NCBI GenBank assembly: GCA_009192285.1
Contig: WBVU01000004.1
Coordinates: 2,688,001 to 2,752,000, forward strand
Direction of reading: 5' to 3'
Source: Morchella semilibera
Lineage: Eukaryota > Ascomycota > Pezizomycetes > Pezizales > Morchellaceae
DNA length: 64,000 nucleotides
A model generated the notes under the pieces. It did not search any database, had not been told where the DNA came from, and saw only the letters and a program-made list of their open reading frames with translations. A program made the position numbers and the translations under genes. This document shows positions 11,005 through 23,020 of the stretch, in pieces. Each line of letters begins with the position of its first letter. Positions within the stretch are counted from its first letter, which is position 1.

Positions 11005-13013
11005 GAGTGTGTCTTGGAGAAAAAAGCAACTGGGTGGAGTATTCCTTCATCGTCCCGTTGTGACAATATTCCTGCCGACACATAGTCTGATGCGTCTGTC
11101 TCCACAATGAATTCCTTCTCAGGATCCGGGTGCATCAGCACTGGAGCGGTAGTAAAGGCAGTTTTGAGTCTTTGAAAAGCTTGCTCGACCTTCTGGGTCC
11201 ACTCAAATCGCACATGTTTTTTCGTCAGGGCAGTCAATGGCCGGGCCACTCGGGAATAAGCATAAATAAAGCGTCGATAAAAATTGGCAAACCCAAGAAA
11301 CTCTTGAACCTCCTTCACTGTCCTCGGCGCTTCCCAGTCCACAATTGTCTGTACCTTAGCAGGATCCATCTTCATTCCTCCAGGGGTCAAAATCATGCCC
11401 AAATATTTTGTTTCTTGTACGCTAAATTCGCATTTCTCTGGTTTGAGGTGGACTTCGTTGGCTTCCAGGGCTTTTAGCACTTGCCGTACATCCTGCTGGT
11501 GTTGCTCCAATGTCTCTGAGTAGATAAGAATATCATCCAAATAGGCCGTCGCACAGCGGTCTAAAAAGGGCCGAAGAATATCATTGATCCATCGTTGAAA
11601 AGTGGCAGGATCATTCGTCAACCCAAAAGGCATTACCAAATATTACCAATGCCCGTACCGGGTTCTAAAAGCCGTCTTCCATTCATCCCCCTCTTTAATC
11701 CTAATCTGATTATAGCCCCAACGTAGATCCAGCTTTGTAAAGTAGTTCGCCCGTGCCAGGTTGGCCATAGTTTCTGGTGTAAGGGGAAGAGGATATCGAT
11801 CCTTAACCGTAATGGCATTCAACTTCCGATAATCAACACACAAGCGCAAGGAACCATCAGCTTTCTTAACAAATAGCACCGGGGCGCCAGCTGGAGAATT
11901 GCTAGATCTAAGAAATCCTTTCTGCAAATTGTCGGCCAAATAATCCCTCAACGCCTTCAACTCTTCCCGTGACATACTATACATGGGACCAAAGGGTGGT
12001 ACTGTTCCGTCCTGGAGTTTGATCTCATGATCATAGGGACGATGTGGCGGTAGTCTAGAGGCATTGGTCTCATCGAACAGTTGTCGGAACCGCTGGTAAT
12101 CAATTGGAATCGTTCCGTTAGGGTTGGCAGGCATCTCCAATATTTTATTGACAGCATAGAGGGTGGTCGAGTAAATTTGCACAGTAGGGTCTTGCGAAAG
12201 TTTCTTAAACGATCAAGGAGTAATTGCCGAAATATTTGTAACAGGCCTTTCTGGCGGTGGAGTTGAAATTCCTCGAGCAACAATAGGTTTGCGATTGACT
12301 ATGCAATGTTCAAAGCATACTGATGATTGGAAGCGAATTTCATTCCTCCCACTGTCAATCAAAACTTCATGCTTCCTCAACCAAAATATTCCCATCACAA
12401 TCGGATAATGCCCCAACTTGGTAACAAAGAAAGGACACTCCTCCACATGTCCATTAATTTCCAATTCTAACGTCACCTTCTTGGTCACCTTCCCGGATTC
12501 AATAGGCCTTCCATCAATCACATCAATCTCCCTCTCAGTCCTCAGATTTTTCATCTTTAATTCATGGCGGCGCACAAAGTTTTCGTCAATAAATGCATAT
12601 CCAGACGCTCCCGTTTCAATCAAGGCATAGGTGGGTACAATGGATTTTTTATTTTGTGAAATAGAACAAACTACAATCAATTGATTCCCATCCATTTCCC
12701 CTTCTGATACTGAAAACGTTGAAATAGACACCATAGAGAAAACCTTTGAAGGTTTCTGGGCTATGCCGCCTAGGCCAGGGACGAATCTTTTAACTCTTCT
12801 TCATCCGAAAACATTTCCTCCTCCTTTTCCTTTTTCTCCTTCTTCGCTTCCAACAACGCCCCCCTCATCTTAGGTGCTGCCCTCCCCGAGGGCGAAAGCT
12901 TACAATCCCTGACCAAATGTCCAACCCCCCTGCAATAATAACAACGATTCTCCGCACGACGTGCCTCCCTTTCTCTGGGATCCGGGCGACGATAACTGTT
13001 AGACAGGTCCATG

Positions 13014-13150
13014 CATCAGCAAGACTTTGTTTGTCTCCTGATGTCTCCTGAGCCTCGGGAGACTCAAAAAATATCCGGGAGTCTCAGGAGACTCTCAGGA
13101 GACACGGGAGACTGTTGGGAGACTCCAGTCACAAGTTGAGTTTGCTGATG
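13014..13150 (+). mobile_element. MITE-137 copy 14
   Basis: 137 bp between the gag body and the zinc-knuckle region of G1, flanked by TG on both sides. Its orientation is opposite to the G1 transcript. Confidence 0.92.
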
Positions 13151-14212
13151 TGGGGACAGCTCCCCCAGGAGTATAGGAAGGGTGGGCCGCTGGCGCAGCA
13201 TTCTTCGGTGGTGGTTGGGGTGGTCCCCGTACGACTGGGGATGTTGCTGATGCAACGGGAGGACGAGGAGCAAAGGGACATGGAGCAGGGGTACTTGGAA
13301 CCTGAAAACGAAATCTCCCCATCCTAGCCTGTAGCGCCCGTTGCTTATTATCAAGACGTTGGAGGAGCAACCCGCAGTCCTTAATTGTGGTGGTTGTTTC
13401 ATTCTGAATCATCAGGGCCATCAGGTCCTGGTTAAGTCCTTCCAACAAACATTCAATCTTGGCCGCCTCGTTGAACTCAGAGTCGGCAGCATATCGCTGA
13501 AACTCTGCAAAGTACTCAGAAAAGGTACGTTGGCGCTGCCTGATCTCCCTCAAATTACGAGCGGCAGTGGCGGCACGATCCGGATCCCCAAAAGCATTAT
13601 CCAAAATTTCAAAAAACTCCGCCATGGAGTCAAGAGCAATCCCTTCATCCGTAATATAAACTAAAAATTGATCCGCCGCCGGTCCCTCCAATCGAGAAAT
13701 AGAGTATGCCAATTGTTGGGCCGAGGTAGGAAAACGATCGAGGTTGGCCGTGAGCTTACTCTGTAGTTGCCTCTGGAAGGTCCGAAGAGTCTTGCGGTCG
13801 CCCCGGTATTTCTCCGGGTCGGAGAGTTTCTCTGACTTGGAGGGCTTGGTTAAGTCGTCGTGGATCTCCTCTAGACCTCCTTTGACTCCTTCTTGCAACT
13901 TCTTGATCTTAGCCCGTAGTCCCTGGATTTCTTTGTGGAACTCGGCCCGGCCTTGTTCGGTTTCGGAGTGATGGGTGGTGATGTCGACCGCATATTGCTG
14001 GACTCCTCCGTGCGCTCTTTGAAGGAGGGCATACGCTTGTTTTGCCTCTTCCGTTGCGGCGGGGTCCACTTGAGGGTGAGCGACAAAGAACCCTTCGAGG
14101 TCCGTATGGAGCTTTTGATAATCAAATGCATTGGTGGCTGGAGAGGTCATGGTAAACTATGGTGCGAGGAACTCGAGCTGTGCCAGTCGAGTGAGGATGG
14201 TCTCGTCTTAGT

Positions 14213-14843
14213 GTGACGGAGCAAAGCGACGCAAAGAAGAAGATGACAATGATGACGCAGAAGAACTCGAGGAGAACAGTTACGCGACAAGGGGACTGAC
14301 GAAGACAGAGGCGACACCGGCCAGGCACAAGCACCGGCACAGGCGGAGGCAAAGGCAAGAGCAAGGGCTCAAAAGCGCAGAACAGGGAAGGTGAGGACCG
14401 AATGGACCTCAACGAGAACGATGCGAGATACTATGAGTTTCCTCTTATAGGAGGACCGAGTCTGTGGTACGAGAGGCTATAGCTTAGAAATAGGAGTAGA
14501 TTCCTATGTACCAGAATAACAGGAAGACAAGACAGAGAGAAAAGAAAGAAAGAACTAAGGAAAACATCTATCCCCGCTATTTAACACACCTCCTTCCCTA
14601 GTCCGTTATGACTCACACTTTCGCTCATAGAACCTCATAGAAACCTGTTGCTAACACACCCCGTAATCCTCCCCACCATCTCCGCTATTCTACATTACCA
14701 ATCCATCACGCCATCGAATCTCCCAGAACCTAATGACGACAGCCTCCACCTCGCACTCCCCGCTCTCGCTTAACATTACCCTAACCATCGCAATCGTACA
14801 TCTCCTACCGAACTGTCGGGACAAATGCCAAGACGCCGGTACA
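14213..14843 (-). mobile_element. 5' LTR of G1 (L1 family)
   Basis: A 631-bp L1 LTR, TGTGACGG...GCCGGTACA read on the plus strand. Gag of G1 starts about 60 bp beyond it on the minus strand. Confidence 0.9.
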
Positions 14844-14896
14844 ATAGGTACAAGAGGCTGAGCCATGACAGAGATTTAAACTTGAATCATTATACT

Positions 14897-15927
14897 TATC
14901 ATGGAGTGAGACGGGGACGTAGACGAACAAGCCAAGGTAAATAACTGAGGCAGAGGGTAGCAAGATATCACGGCGTAGTGCTTGGCTGAGTGGTGTTGCG
15001 GGAAGAGGGATTAGTCAGGGGTTTCTCAAAGGTTCTTTGGGTTTCGGTATTAGGGGTTCGGTTCAGAAGTAGGGGCTCGGGTATAGGGGATAAGGTTCTG
15101 CTCGGAGATAGGGGTCTTGGGAGATTCTATGAGGTTCTGTACAGGGATTACTCGGGTTAGTTATCGGGTCGGGTGGTGTGATATATATATGGGTCTTGCC
15201 CTCGCTTGTAGATAGTTTTCTTTCTTTCCTCTTCACGCAACCTTCCTGTCCTTTTAGTCAATACTGTACTTCAGGATCTCTAGCCTCGTTAGGAACCCCC
15301 TTCGGGGATCTCGCTCTACCTTCATAGTCTCCGTGATCTTTACTACCTCGTGTCCTCGCCCCTGGTTATTCCAGGACCTCCTGCCTCGCTTGCCTCGCCT
15401 CGCTTCGCCCTGCTCCCCTGCCTCAGTTGTGTACCTTGGCTCCTCTGACTACGTCCTCGCATCGCTCCGTGATACAAGAAGAGATGAGGTAATGTGTAAT
15501 AGAACAGATTTTGACAATTCGTAGCGAAACAAGGCGGGGCATGAGGACTATACAGGAGACAGGGTTCATGGATGTTCTTCTGCCCTCTATGCAACAGGTG
15601 GAACATCTTGGCAAGAACTAGGAGTCCTGAAGTATCTATTGATTAAAAGGACACAAAGGTTGCGTGAAGAGGAAAGAAACTATCCACAAACGAGGGCGAA
15701 GCCTCTATATATATCCTATATTCACACCGAATAACTAACCTGATTATCCCTGTAAAAAAACCTATAGAACCTTCCAAGACGCTCAGTATATCCGATCTTA
15801 AGTCTGGCCGCATTACCAACTCATAACTCCGACCTCATCCCCTACCATAGAAACCCCTCGAACATAGAAACCCCTTGACTTGTCTCTCTTCCCGCAACAC
15901 GTCTAGACGTCATTCCACGCTGTAATG
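14897..15927 (-). mobile_element. L2 element, reverse orientation, split by another L2
   Basis: Read on the plus strand it starts TATCATGGAGTG and ends GCTGTAATG, a decayed form of the reversed TATCACGG/CCGTGATA ends. The 5-bp duplication ATACT lies at 14892-14896 and 15928-15932. Without the inner L2 (14966-15474) it is about 517 bp, close to the inner copy's 509 bp. It marks the edge of the transposon block. Confidence 0.78.
14966..15474 (+). mobile_element. L2 element, 509 bp, intact ends
   Basis: Starts TATCACGGCGTAG and ends GCTCCGTGATA, with the perfect 5-bp duplication CAAGA on both sides. It contains a TATATATATGGG box followed by a pyrimidine-rich tract and TTCACGCAACC, as in a solo LTR. 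It lies inside an older L2 in the opposite orientation. Confidence 0.88.
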
Positions 15928-15932
15928 ATACT

Positions 15933-16482
15933 ACAAGAGCTAATCTATTACACTATACTATAAAGTTAAAGTATCAATAAATTTGTTGCTATGCATCAAT
16001 CACCTTCATTGCATTTAATGTGTTTTTAGATGCATTCTTTTTCTAGCAGCCTGAGTAAATGCATCAAATGATGTATTTATTGTGGTAGTAGAGACTATTG
16101 CAAGTGAGTATTAGTCTAAGGCTCCGTTCGGTTGATGTTGAGTTGGTTGCAATCCTCTTATTTTATTAGGCCCAATCCATAGATTGCAACCAATCTATGG
16201 ATTTTTGTGTCAACCGAACAGACCCTAAAAACAGCTCTAATATTTAGATTTGATCTAAAGCCCTAGCCCTGTGCCCGCTGCCCTTTATCCTTCCCGTTGC
16301 CGGTAATGCAACTCATCAAGAGCGAATCACAGATCAGGAAGTAACCACAACGAAAAATATCCTTACCCGGTTTCTTTTCTTAGAGGAAGAAAAGGCACAT
16401 CCTCTCCCCTCAGCCCCGCCGTCATAATCAACCCCATAATCTCATCCTCTCTTTCATCGTACCCCCTGCAAATACTTTCAAA
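15933..16482. other. Upstream region of the porin gene
   Basis: Non-coding region. It holds the 106-bp inverted-repeat element at 16120-16225 and, next to the gene, a pyrimidine-rich stretch likely to form the porin promoter and leader. No other gene seen. Confidence 0.5.
16120..16225. mobile_element. 106-bp MITE with TAA duplication (PIF/Harbinger-like)
   Basis: Ends GGCTCCGTTCGGTTGA and TCAACCGAACAGACCC are inverted repeats matching at 14 of 16 positions, flanked by TAA on both sides (16117-16119, 16226-16228). An inner pair GGTTGCAATC/GATTGCAACC extends the foldback. A 3-bp TAA duplication is typical of PIF/Harbinger elements; assignment from ends alone is tentative. Confidence 0.72.
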
Positions 16483-17616
16483 ATGTCTATTCCCGCCTTT
16501 GTTGACATTGCTAAGCCCTCAAACGATGTATGTTCTCTCCGTAATTTATTATCTCCACAAGTGCTAATAACCATTTTGATATAAAGCTCCTGTCTAGGGA
16601 TTTCTACCACACTGCCTCTGGTGGGTCTTTCATTGGTTTTTCTAAATCTTGCGTCTTGTTCCCATATTCTATTTCTTTTGATTCAATTAGAGTCTAACCC
16701 ATATCCCAGCCAACCTTGAGGTCAAGTCAAAGGCTCCCAATGGCGTCGCGTTCACTGTTAAAGGAAAGAGCGACCAGAAGACAGGAGCTATCGCTGGTCA
16801 GGTATATATATAGCGACCCTGTCTGAGTTGGGAACCGGAATTAACCTCAGTTCTTCTAATAGATCGAGGCCAAGTACACCGACAAGCCTACCGGTGAGCT
16901 TCTTCCACACAGTTGAATTGGCTCTTCGTAAACTTATGAATGGATTTGCAGGTGTCACCTTGACCCAGGCCTGGACCACCGCAAACGCCCTCGACACCAA
17001 GGTCGAGCTTGACAACACCCTTGCCAAAGGCCTAAAGGCCGAGGTTATCACCAACTTCTTCCCCTCTAGTAAGTCCAAGGGTGCTAAGCTCAACCTTCAC
17101 TACCGCCAACCTCTCTTCCACGCCCGCGCTTTCTTCGATCTCCTCAGGGGCCCATCCTTCAACGGTGACGTTGTCCTCGGGCACGATGGATTCCTTGCTG
17201 GTGCCGAAGTTGGGTATGACGTCGTCAATGGCAGAATCACCCGCTACTCTGCCGCTGTTGGATACTCCATTCCCGAATACACTGCTGCCATCACTGCTAC
17301 CAACAACTTGAACGTTTTCGCCGCGTCCTATTACCATAAGGTCAACGCCCAGGTTGAGGCTGGCGCCAAGGCTACTTGGGACGCCAAGAGTGGAAACGCT
17401 GGTGGTGTAGGTCTAGAGATTGCCTCTAAGTACAAGTTGGACTCCGCCGCCTTTGTCAAGGCCAAGATCAACAATCAGGGAATTGCTGCTCTTGCCTACA
17501 ACCAGCTCCTCCGCCCCGGTGTAACTCTCGGTCTCGGTGCATCTGTTGACACTCAGCACTTGAATGAGTCTGCCGCTGCTCACAAAGTCGGTCTTAACTT
17601 CGTTTTCGAGGCTTAA
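16483..17616 (+). CDS. POR1: Mitochondrial outer-membrane porin (VDAC)
   Basis: Voltage-dependent anion channel of the mitochondrial outer membrane, the main route for metabolites and ATP/ADP. Five exons read by eye: 16483-16527, 16587-16620, 16710-16801, 16863-16893, 16952-17616, giving 288 residues, close to the usual length of about 283. The start fits the fungal N-terminus MSIPAFVDIAK, which precedes the N-terminal helix, and exon 2 adds LLSRDFYHT. The rest is the beta-barrel: repeating amphipathic strands, the GLK segment near residue 110 that binds nucleotides in this family (here KGLKAEV), and the late porin-signature region ending in KVGLNFVFEA. Introns are 59-89 bp with CTAAT/CTAAC branch sites. 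The gene is convergent with the DnaJ gene. Confidence 0.96.
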
Positions 17617-18261
17617 GCGTGGAACTTTAAGATAGTTTGTGTAGAACTTTGTAAGATCTCTCTACCTACTAGTAAGGATTCTTACTAACAACACTTAGAG
17701 ATACCAGGTTAAATTAAGAATCCGGGACTATACTGATACGTATGGGGTTCCAAAGTTGGCGTTTGTACAGTATTTGAAGTTCTTGAAAACAAACGGAGAT
17801 TTCATTCATAGTTCTCTAGAGTTCTTCCGTCCAGCATTTTCTTTTAATATCCAATGTATCTATAGGCAATTTTCTTGAAAAATTTTGAAGCAAACTTTCT
17901 GTGAAATAATGTTCGCCAGTTCCGACCCAAGGCAAGTATTCTTGTACCTAGAGTGCTAAGATAGGGGGCGAGTATTTTTGCATCCTAGAAACCGCTACCT
18001 AGCCGACTGAGAATACATCTCTTTCAAACAAGCTTTCTAGGGTCATATTCCATGCCCCTTGAGAGAAGTTTCTCCTAACACTTGGAGTTAATAAGTTAAC
18101 GATAGAGCCCCCAATCATCCATAGCTCCAATTACCATCAGAAGGTAACCAGTAAGCATTTACATGTATGTATCGTCAATAACCAAACTCAAAGGGCCTCA
18201 GTGTATATATGAATTGCTAGTGCAGGCCTCTAAATAAACCCCACAAATGAACCCGGGCAAT
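17617..18261. other. Convergent intergenic region POR1/DnaJ
   Basis: The 3' flanks of two converging genes. AT-rich, without a recognised gene or repeat. Confidence 0.5.
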
Positions 18262-19015
18262 CTACGGGGTTGCATAACCTGCTATTGATACTACTCCAAC
18301 TAATATGGTCGTTACCCCGATTAATGGAAATAGTATGCTGCTATTAGGCTCGAATCGTTGCTGTTTAGATCTCCGTGCCCACCTATTCTGCTGCTCCTCA
18401 TATTGCCGGTACTTCTGTTCGTAGTTGAAATGAGGGATATCATCAGTCCCCGTGGCCTTTGGACCGCCCGCCCCAGGCACAGCGCCTGGGCTAGAGCCCG
18501 TCCTCCCTTTCCCTCCATGCTCAGACTTCCCACCACTCCGGAAAAACGAAGGTGGTGGCCCGTGAAATTGGCCACGCCTCCTGCTCAATCCGCTCGCCGG
18601 TCGACCCCCTACAGGACCAGCAGGCCTACCTCCATGCTTCCGCGCGAGTTCAGCATCGTATTTCGCGCGGTGTTTCTCGTGTCCAAGAACAGCATAAGCG
18701 GCGCTTATCTTAATAAAGCGCTTTGATGCCTGGGCGTCGTTACGGTTGCGGTCTGGGTGGTGAGCTTTGCTAAGTTCAAAGTATCGTCTATGTGTGGGTC
18801 AGTTCCTGTAGAGAGATGGTGAGAGAGCGAGTATAGAATAGCTGCCGTTACTTTTTAACTTCTGCACGCGTTGAACTTCTGGGGAGATTGAGGGTTTCAT
18901 AATGGTTGCTTTCCCCAATTTCTGAACGATACGCAGTGGACGTGTGTAGAAGATGCTTATTGAGGCAAAGTGTATGGGTTCCGGGGACGGTGCGGGAAAT
19001 CGAGCGCGGTAGCAT
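18262..19015 (-). CDS. Mitochondrial DnaJ-domain protein with C-terminal membrane segment
   Basis: J-domain co-chaperone expected to stimulate Hsp70 ATPase activity, probably in mitochondria. Two exons: 19015-18852 and 18787-18262, with a 64-bp intron interrupting the J domain; 229 residues. The first 35 or so residues are Arg/Ser-rich without acidic residues until SEIGES, as in a mitochondrial presequence. The J domain starts NHYETLNLP, has the essential HPD (AHHPDRN) and ends in AYAVLGHEKHRAKYD. A Gly/Arg-rich linker follows, then a charged stretch and a hydrophobic segment of about 20 residues near the C-terminus (ILFPLIGVTTILVGVVSIAG). The layout resembles fungal inner-membrane DnaJ proteins of the Jid1 type. 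Localisation is inferred. It shares a 257-bp divergent promoter region with MAP2. Confidence 0.9.
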
Positions 19016-19272
19016 CACCTATGGATCATACCGGATTGATGTATCGATGCGGGGGTTTCCTATGAGATTATATATTATTCCTGGGGAGTTATTTTGTATG
19101 ACGTCTATGGAGGAGGCTCCTGTTTGAGGCTCAGTGGCTGGTGCGTCAAATGCCCAACCCCACCCTTGAGAAAAAGTAAAGAAATCACACATCGCCTATT
19201 CCCTCCTCCCCTCCTAGTAAGCAATTCATCTTCGTAAACCAGTCCTTTTGCACGCCAATTACTTCGCTGAAA
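19016..19272. promoter_or_regulatory. Shared divergent promoter region DnaJ/MAP2
   Basis: 257 bp between two divergent start codons. It must contain both promoters and leaders, though no clear TATA box or operator is visible. It includes short pyrimidine tracts near the MAP2 start. Confidence 0.5.
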
Positions 19273-20950
<1,678 letters not shown>

Positions 20951-21659
20951 TAGCACTTGTGGCCATACCTCCTACCCCGATCGCTACGCTAACCCCAGAC
21001 ATAGCGGGAAGTATTATTTGTTCCAGTATTTAGTAACCGAAAAAAAATTGCTGTATTATTATAAGGTTTAGCTCTGCGTGAATAATCCTAATGTGAAGAT
21101 TCTTCAGTGGTTAATAAGATATATTTTAAGCCAGATCACCTATTATAAGTGGTAGGGCTATTTTCGTTATATATTCTACTACGACCGTTTTTGTTTTCTT
21201 TCGCTGTGCGATTTATCTGAACCGGTAAAAAAAAACATGCAATCCCCATTGGATTTTAACCACTTGCGGGTACCAATGATCGATCTGGCGGGATAATTCT
21301 ATGGACCGTTGGTTATCCCTTAACATATAAAATGAACCTGTTAGATAAAATGCTGACCCTTTTTGTTGGCGGCTGAGGAAAGTCTTCCAATTGTCCATTT
21401 GTCTTTTATCCACGGGCGTTCGATACAATAGAGTCTTTCAGTCCGGTCGGTCGTTTTCAAAGTGAAAGGAAAACACATGCGAGTACATGCATGCGCATGC
21501 TTGCATTTCTTGGCTGTGAGTATCAAAAGTAGAAGTGAGGGGAAGCGTAGAAGTGAATTATCACCGATATCAATGAATGGTAAAGAGCATTTTGCAGACG
21601 ATAGACCCGGCAACAAGGACAAAGCATGAGCGGGCGAAGCAATTTTTCTGTACCTAGTC

Positions 21660-21686
21660 CATCAGCAGTTCGATTTTTTGCTGATG
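21660..21686. repeat. 27-bp remnant resembling MITE-137 ends
   Basis: CATCAGCA and TTGCTGATG face each other across 10 bp. These are the exact terminal sequences of MITE-137 with almost no interior. The flanks (TC and TA) do not form a duplication. It may be an extreme deletion derivative or chance. Confidence 0.45.
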
Positions 21687-21903
21687 TAGCGAGGGGACCC
21701 CTTAAAGTTACATGTATCTTTGTTCTTGAAACTCTATCTCTATACTATTCCTTTTGCTTTGGAAGAGTACCCCAATGGGACAAAAATACTCTCTCCTCTT
21801 TATTCTGCCCAGAGTACACGGCCGCACTCCGAAGAAGAGCCCTTACAGAATTTTCCTGTACAAGGAATTAGAGGTGTTGTTGGAGATGAATGGAAATTAT
21901 ATA

Positions 21904-22048
21904 GAGCGGTGGAGGGTCGGGCGAGAGGGAGGGTATGGCGAGGCTTGGCTCACGAATGGGAACTCTAACCAAAAGATCTGCATCAATTTGCTAGTAAAAA
22001 CTGCCAAGCCTCGCCATACCCTCCCTCTCGCCCGACCCTCCACCGCTC
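21904..22048. mobile_element. 145-bp element with perfect 45-bp terminal inverted repeats
   Basis: Begins GAGCGGTGGAGGGTCGGGCG, and its exact reverse complement closes the element; the arms match perfectly over 45 bp, or 47 bp with the flanking TA/TA. TA on both sides fits a Tc1/mariner-type duplication. The loop is about 55 bp. No coding capacity and no second copy in the window. Confidence 0.65.
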
Positions 22049-22055
22049 TACCGTA

Positions 22056-22181
22056 GAATCTGAGAAAACTCGTTGCGAGAGAGCAGGGGTATAGGCCAAC
22101 CAGAGGCAGTCTTTGAACGCCAATATGCAGGTTTTGGTGTAGAATATCCCTGCTGCAGCACAACGAGTTCTCTCAGATTTT
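22056..22181. repeat. Imperfect inverted repeat, arms about 38 bp
   Basis: The arm starting AATCTGAGAAAACTCGTTG pairs with CAACGAGTTCTCTCAGATT, and further in AGCAGGGGTAT pairs with ATATCCCTGCT. It lies directly between two other foldbacks. Confidence 0.6.
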
Positions 22182-22184
22182 GCG

Positions 22185-22304
22185 GTACTCGTAGTTTTCC
22201 GAACCGGACTGGGTCTGCATACCACCAAAATCTAGTTGCCAAGCACGATTTACGCCCATATGCAGACCCAGTCCAGTTCGGAAACGTTAGAAAACTACGA
22301 GTAC
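22185..22304. repeat. Imperfect inverted repeat, arms about 37-46 bp
   Basis: GTACTCGTAGTTTTC plus GAACCGGACTGGGTCTGCAT pairs with ATGCAGACCCAGTCCAGTTC plus GAAAACTACGAGTAC; the right arm has about 9 extra bases. A third related piece, with CATGCAGACCCAGTCCGGTC, lies at about 22423-22466. Confidence 0.6.
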
Positions 22305-22618
22305 AGTGGAGAAGACCAATCAACATAACATGTTTATGCTCCGTAGGATCGAAGCCTGTATTGCAGGGGAACAATTTCAATTACTGACTCTTTGTAAAGT
22401 AGTATGCAGGTCAAAAACACTTCCATGCAGACCCAGTCCGGTCCGGAAACGTGAAAAAATGACGAGAACAATACCATTATAAGCCACAAAGCTTGCTCCA
22501 TTCACGTGATATTGCTGACTCAGTTGCTGCTAATTTTCTCCTCGACCCAACGGCACTATCCACTGAACGGACATTCAACACAGCTATTCATACACAGCAC
22601 CCATAGAAGATCAAAAAC

Positions 22619-23020
22619 ATGGTTCAAGAGGTAATGAAATATTTGCCCTCATGTCCAGAAACCTATTCACTTTCAATGACGATAGGTAATGCGTCTCCCG
22701 CCACTGCGGAACCTCCGGGTCACCAACCCCAACCAGGCATCAAGGAATCCGTGCATTGGGGTGATGGCGACATTGCTGAGTTGCTGGGCGTCCCAAGGGT
22801 ATGCTGTTGAAGGGTGTGGAAAGATAGAAGAACAATTAAGGAGTTGCATGGATGCTAAGGTGGGCGACCTGAGGACAGAAAGGAGGCGTGTAAGCTGACT
22901 GGACTACGTGCGGCGAAACAGAAAGGACCCCCGATGACGAAGAACAACATCAATTACCATTTGGGACGATTGTATCCTATGATCAAGCCTCCGCACAAGA
23001 AATGGAAAGGTTACCAATAA
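22619..23020 (+). CDS. MRP10: Mitochondrial ribosomal small-subunit protein Mrp10 (CHCH domain)
   Basis: Small-subunit mitoribosomal protein of the CHCHD1/mS37 family, imported and oxidised in the intermembrane space before assembly. Three exons: 22619-22630 (only MVQE), 22686-22859, 22922-23020, giving 94 residues, the usual size. The twin CX9C motif is complete: Cys pairs in CIGVMATLLSC and CGKIEEQLRSC. Before it comes the basic RLPPLRNLRV start typical of Mrp10. After it, NNINYHLGRLYP and a basic tail finish the protein. The 12-nt first exon is required to supply a start codon. Exon borders were set by protein continuity and GT..AG, so exon 1 is slightly less certain than the rest. Confidence 0.92.

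Larger units (their letters stand above)
7703..14843 (-). mobile_element. G1: Ty3/Gypsy chromovirus with both LTRs
   Basis: The most complete retroelement of the window, on the minus strand. Parts in element order: 5' LTR 14213-14843; gag from 14150, with a CX2CX4HX4C zinc knuckle near 12900; aspartic protease about 12730-12220; reverse transcriptase with a YLDD box about 12180-11000; RNase H about 10980-10690; integrase with an HHCC zinc-binding region and catalytic core about 10680-9490; a C-terminal chromodomain about 9160-9000; 3' LTR 7703-8973. It is broken, with roughly a handful of breaks, and carries two MITE-137 copies and a solo L1 LTR. Over the last 265 bp the two LTRs differ at about 11 sites by eye (about 4%), suggesting a moderately young insertion. 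Confidence 0.92.
20951..22618. other. Intergenic with clustered palindromic repeats
   Basis: No gene recognised. From 20951 to 21659 there is nothing notable. From 21660 on it holds a 27-bp MITE-like remnant, a perfect 47-bp inverted repeat and two further imperfect inverted repeats, listed separately. Short open frames here are products of the inverted repeats. Confidence 0.6.
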
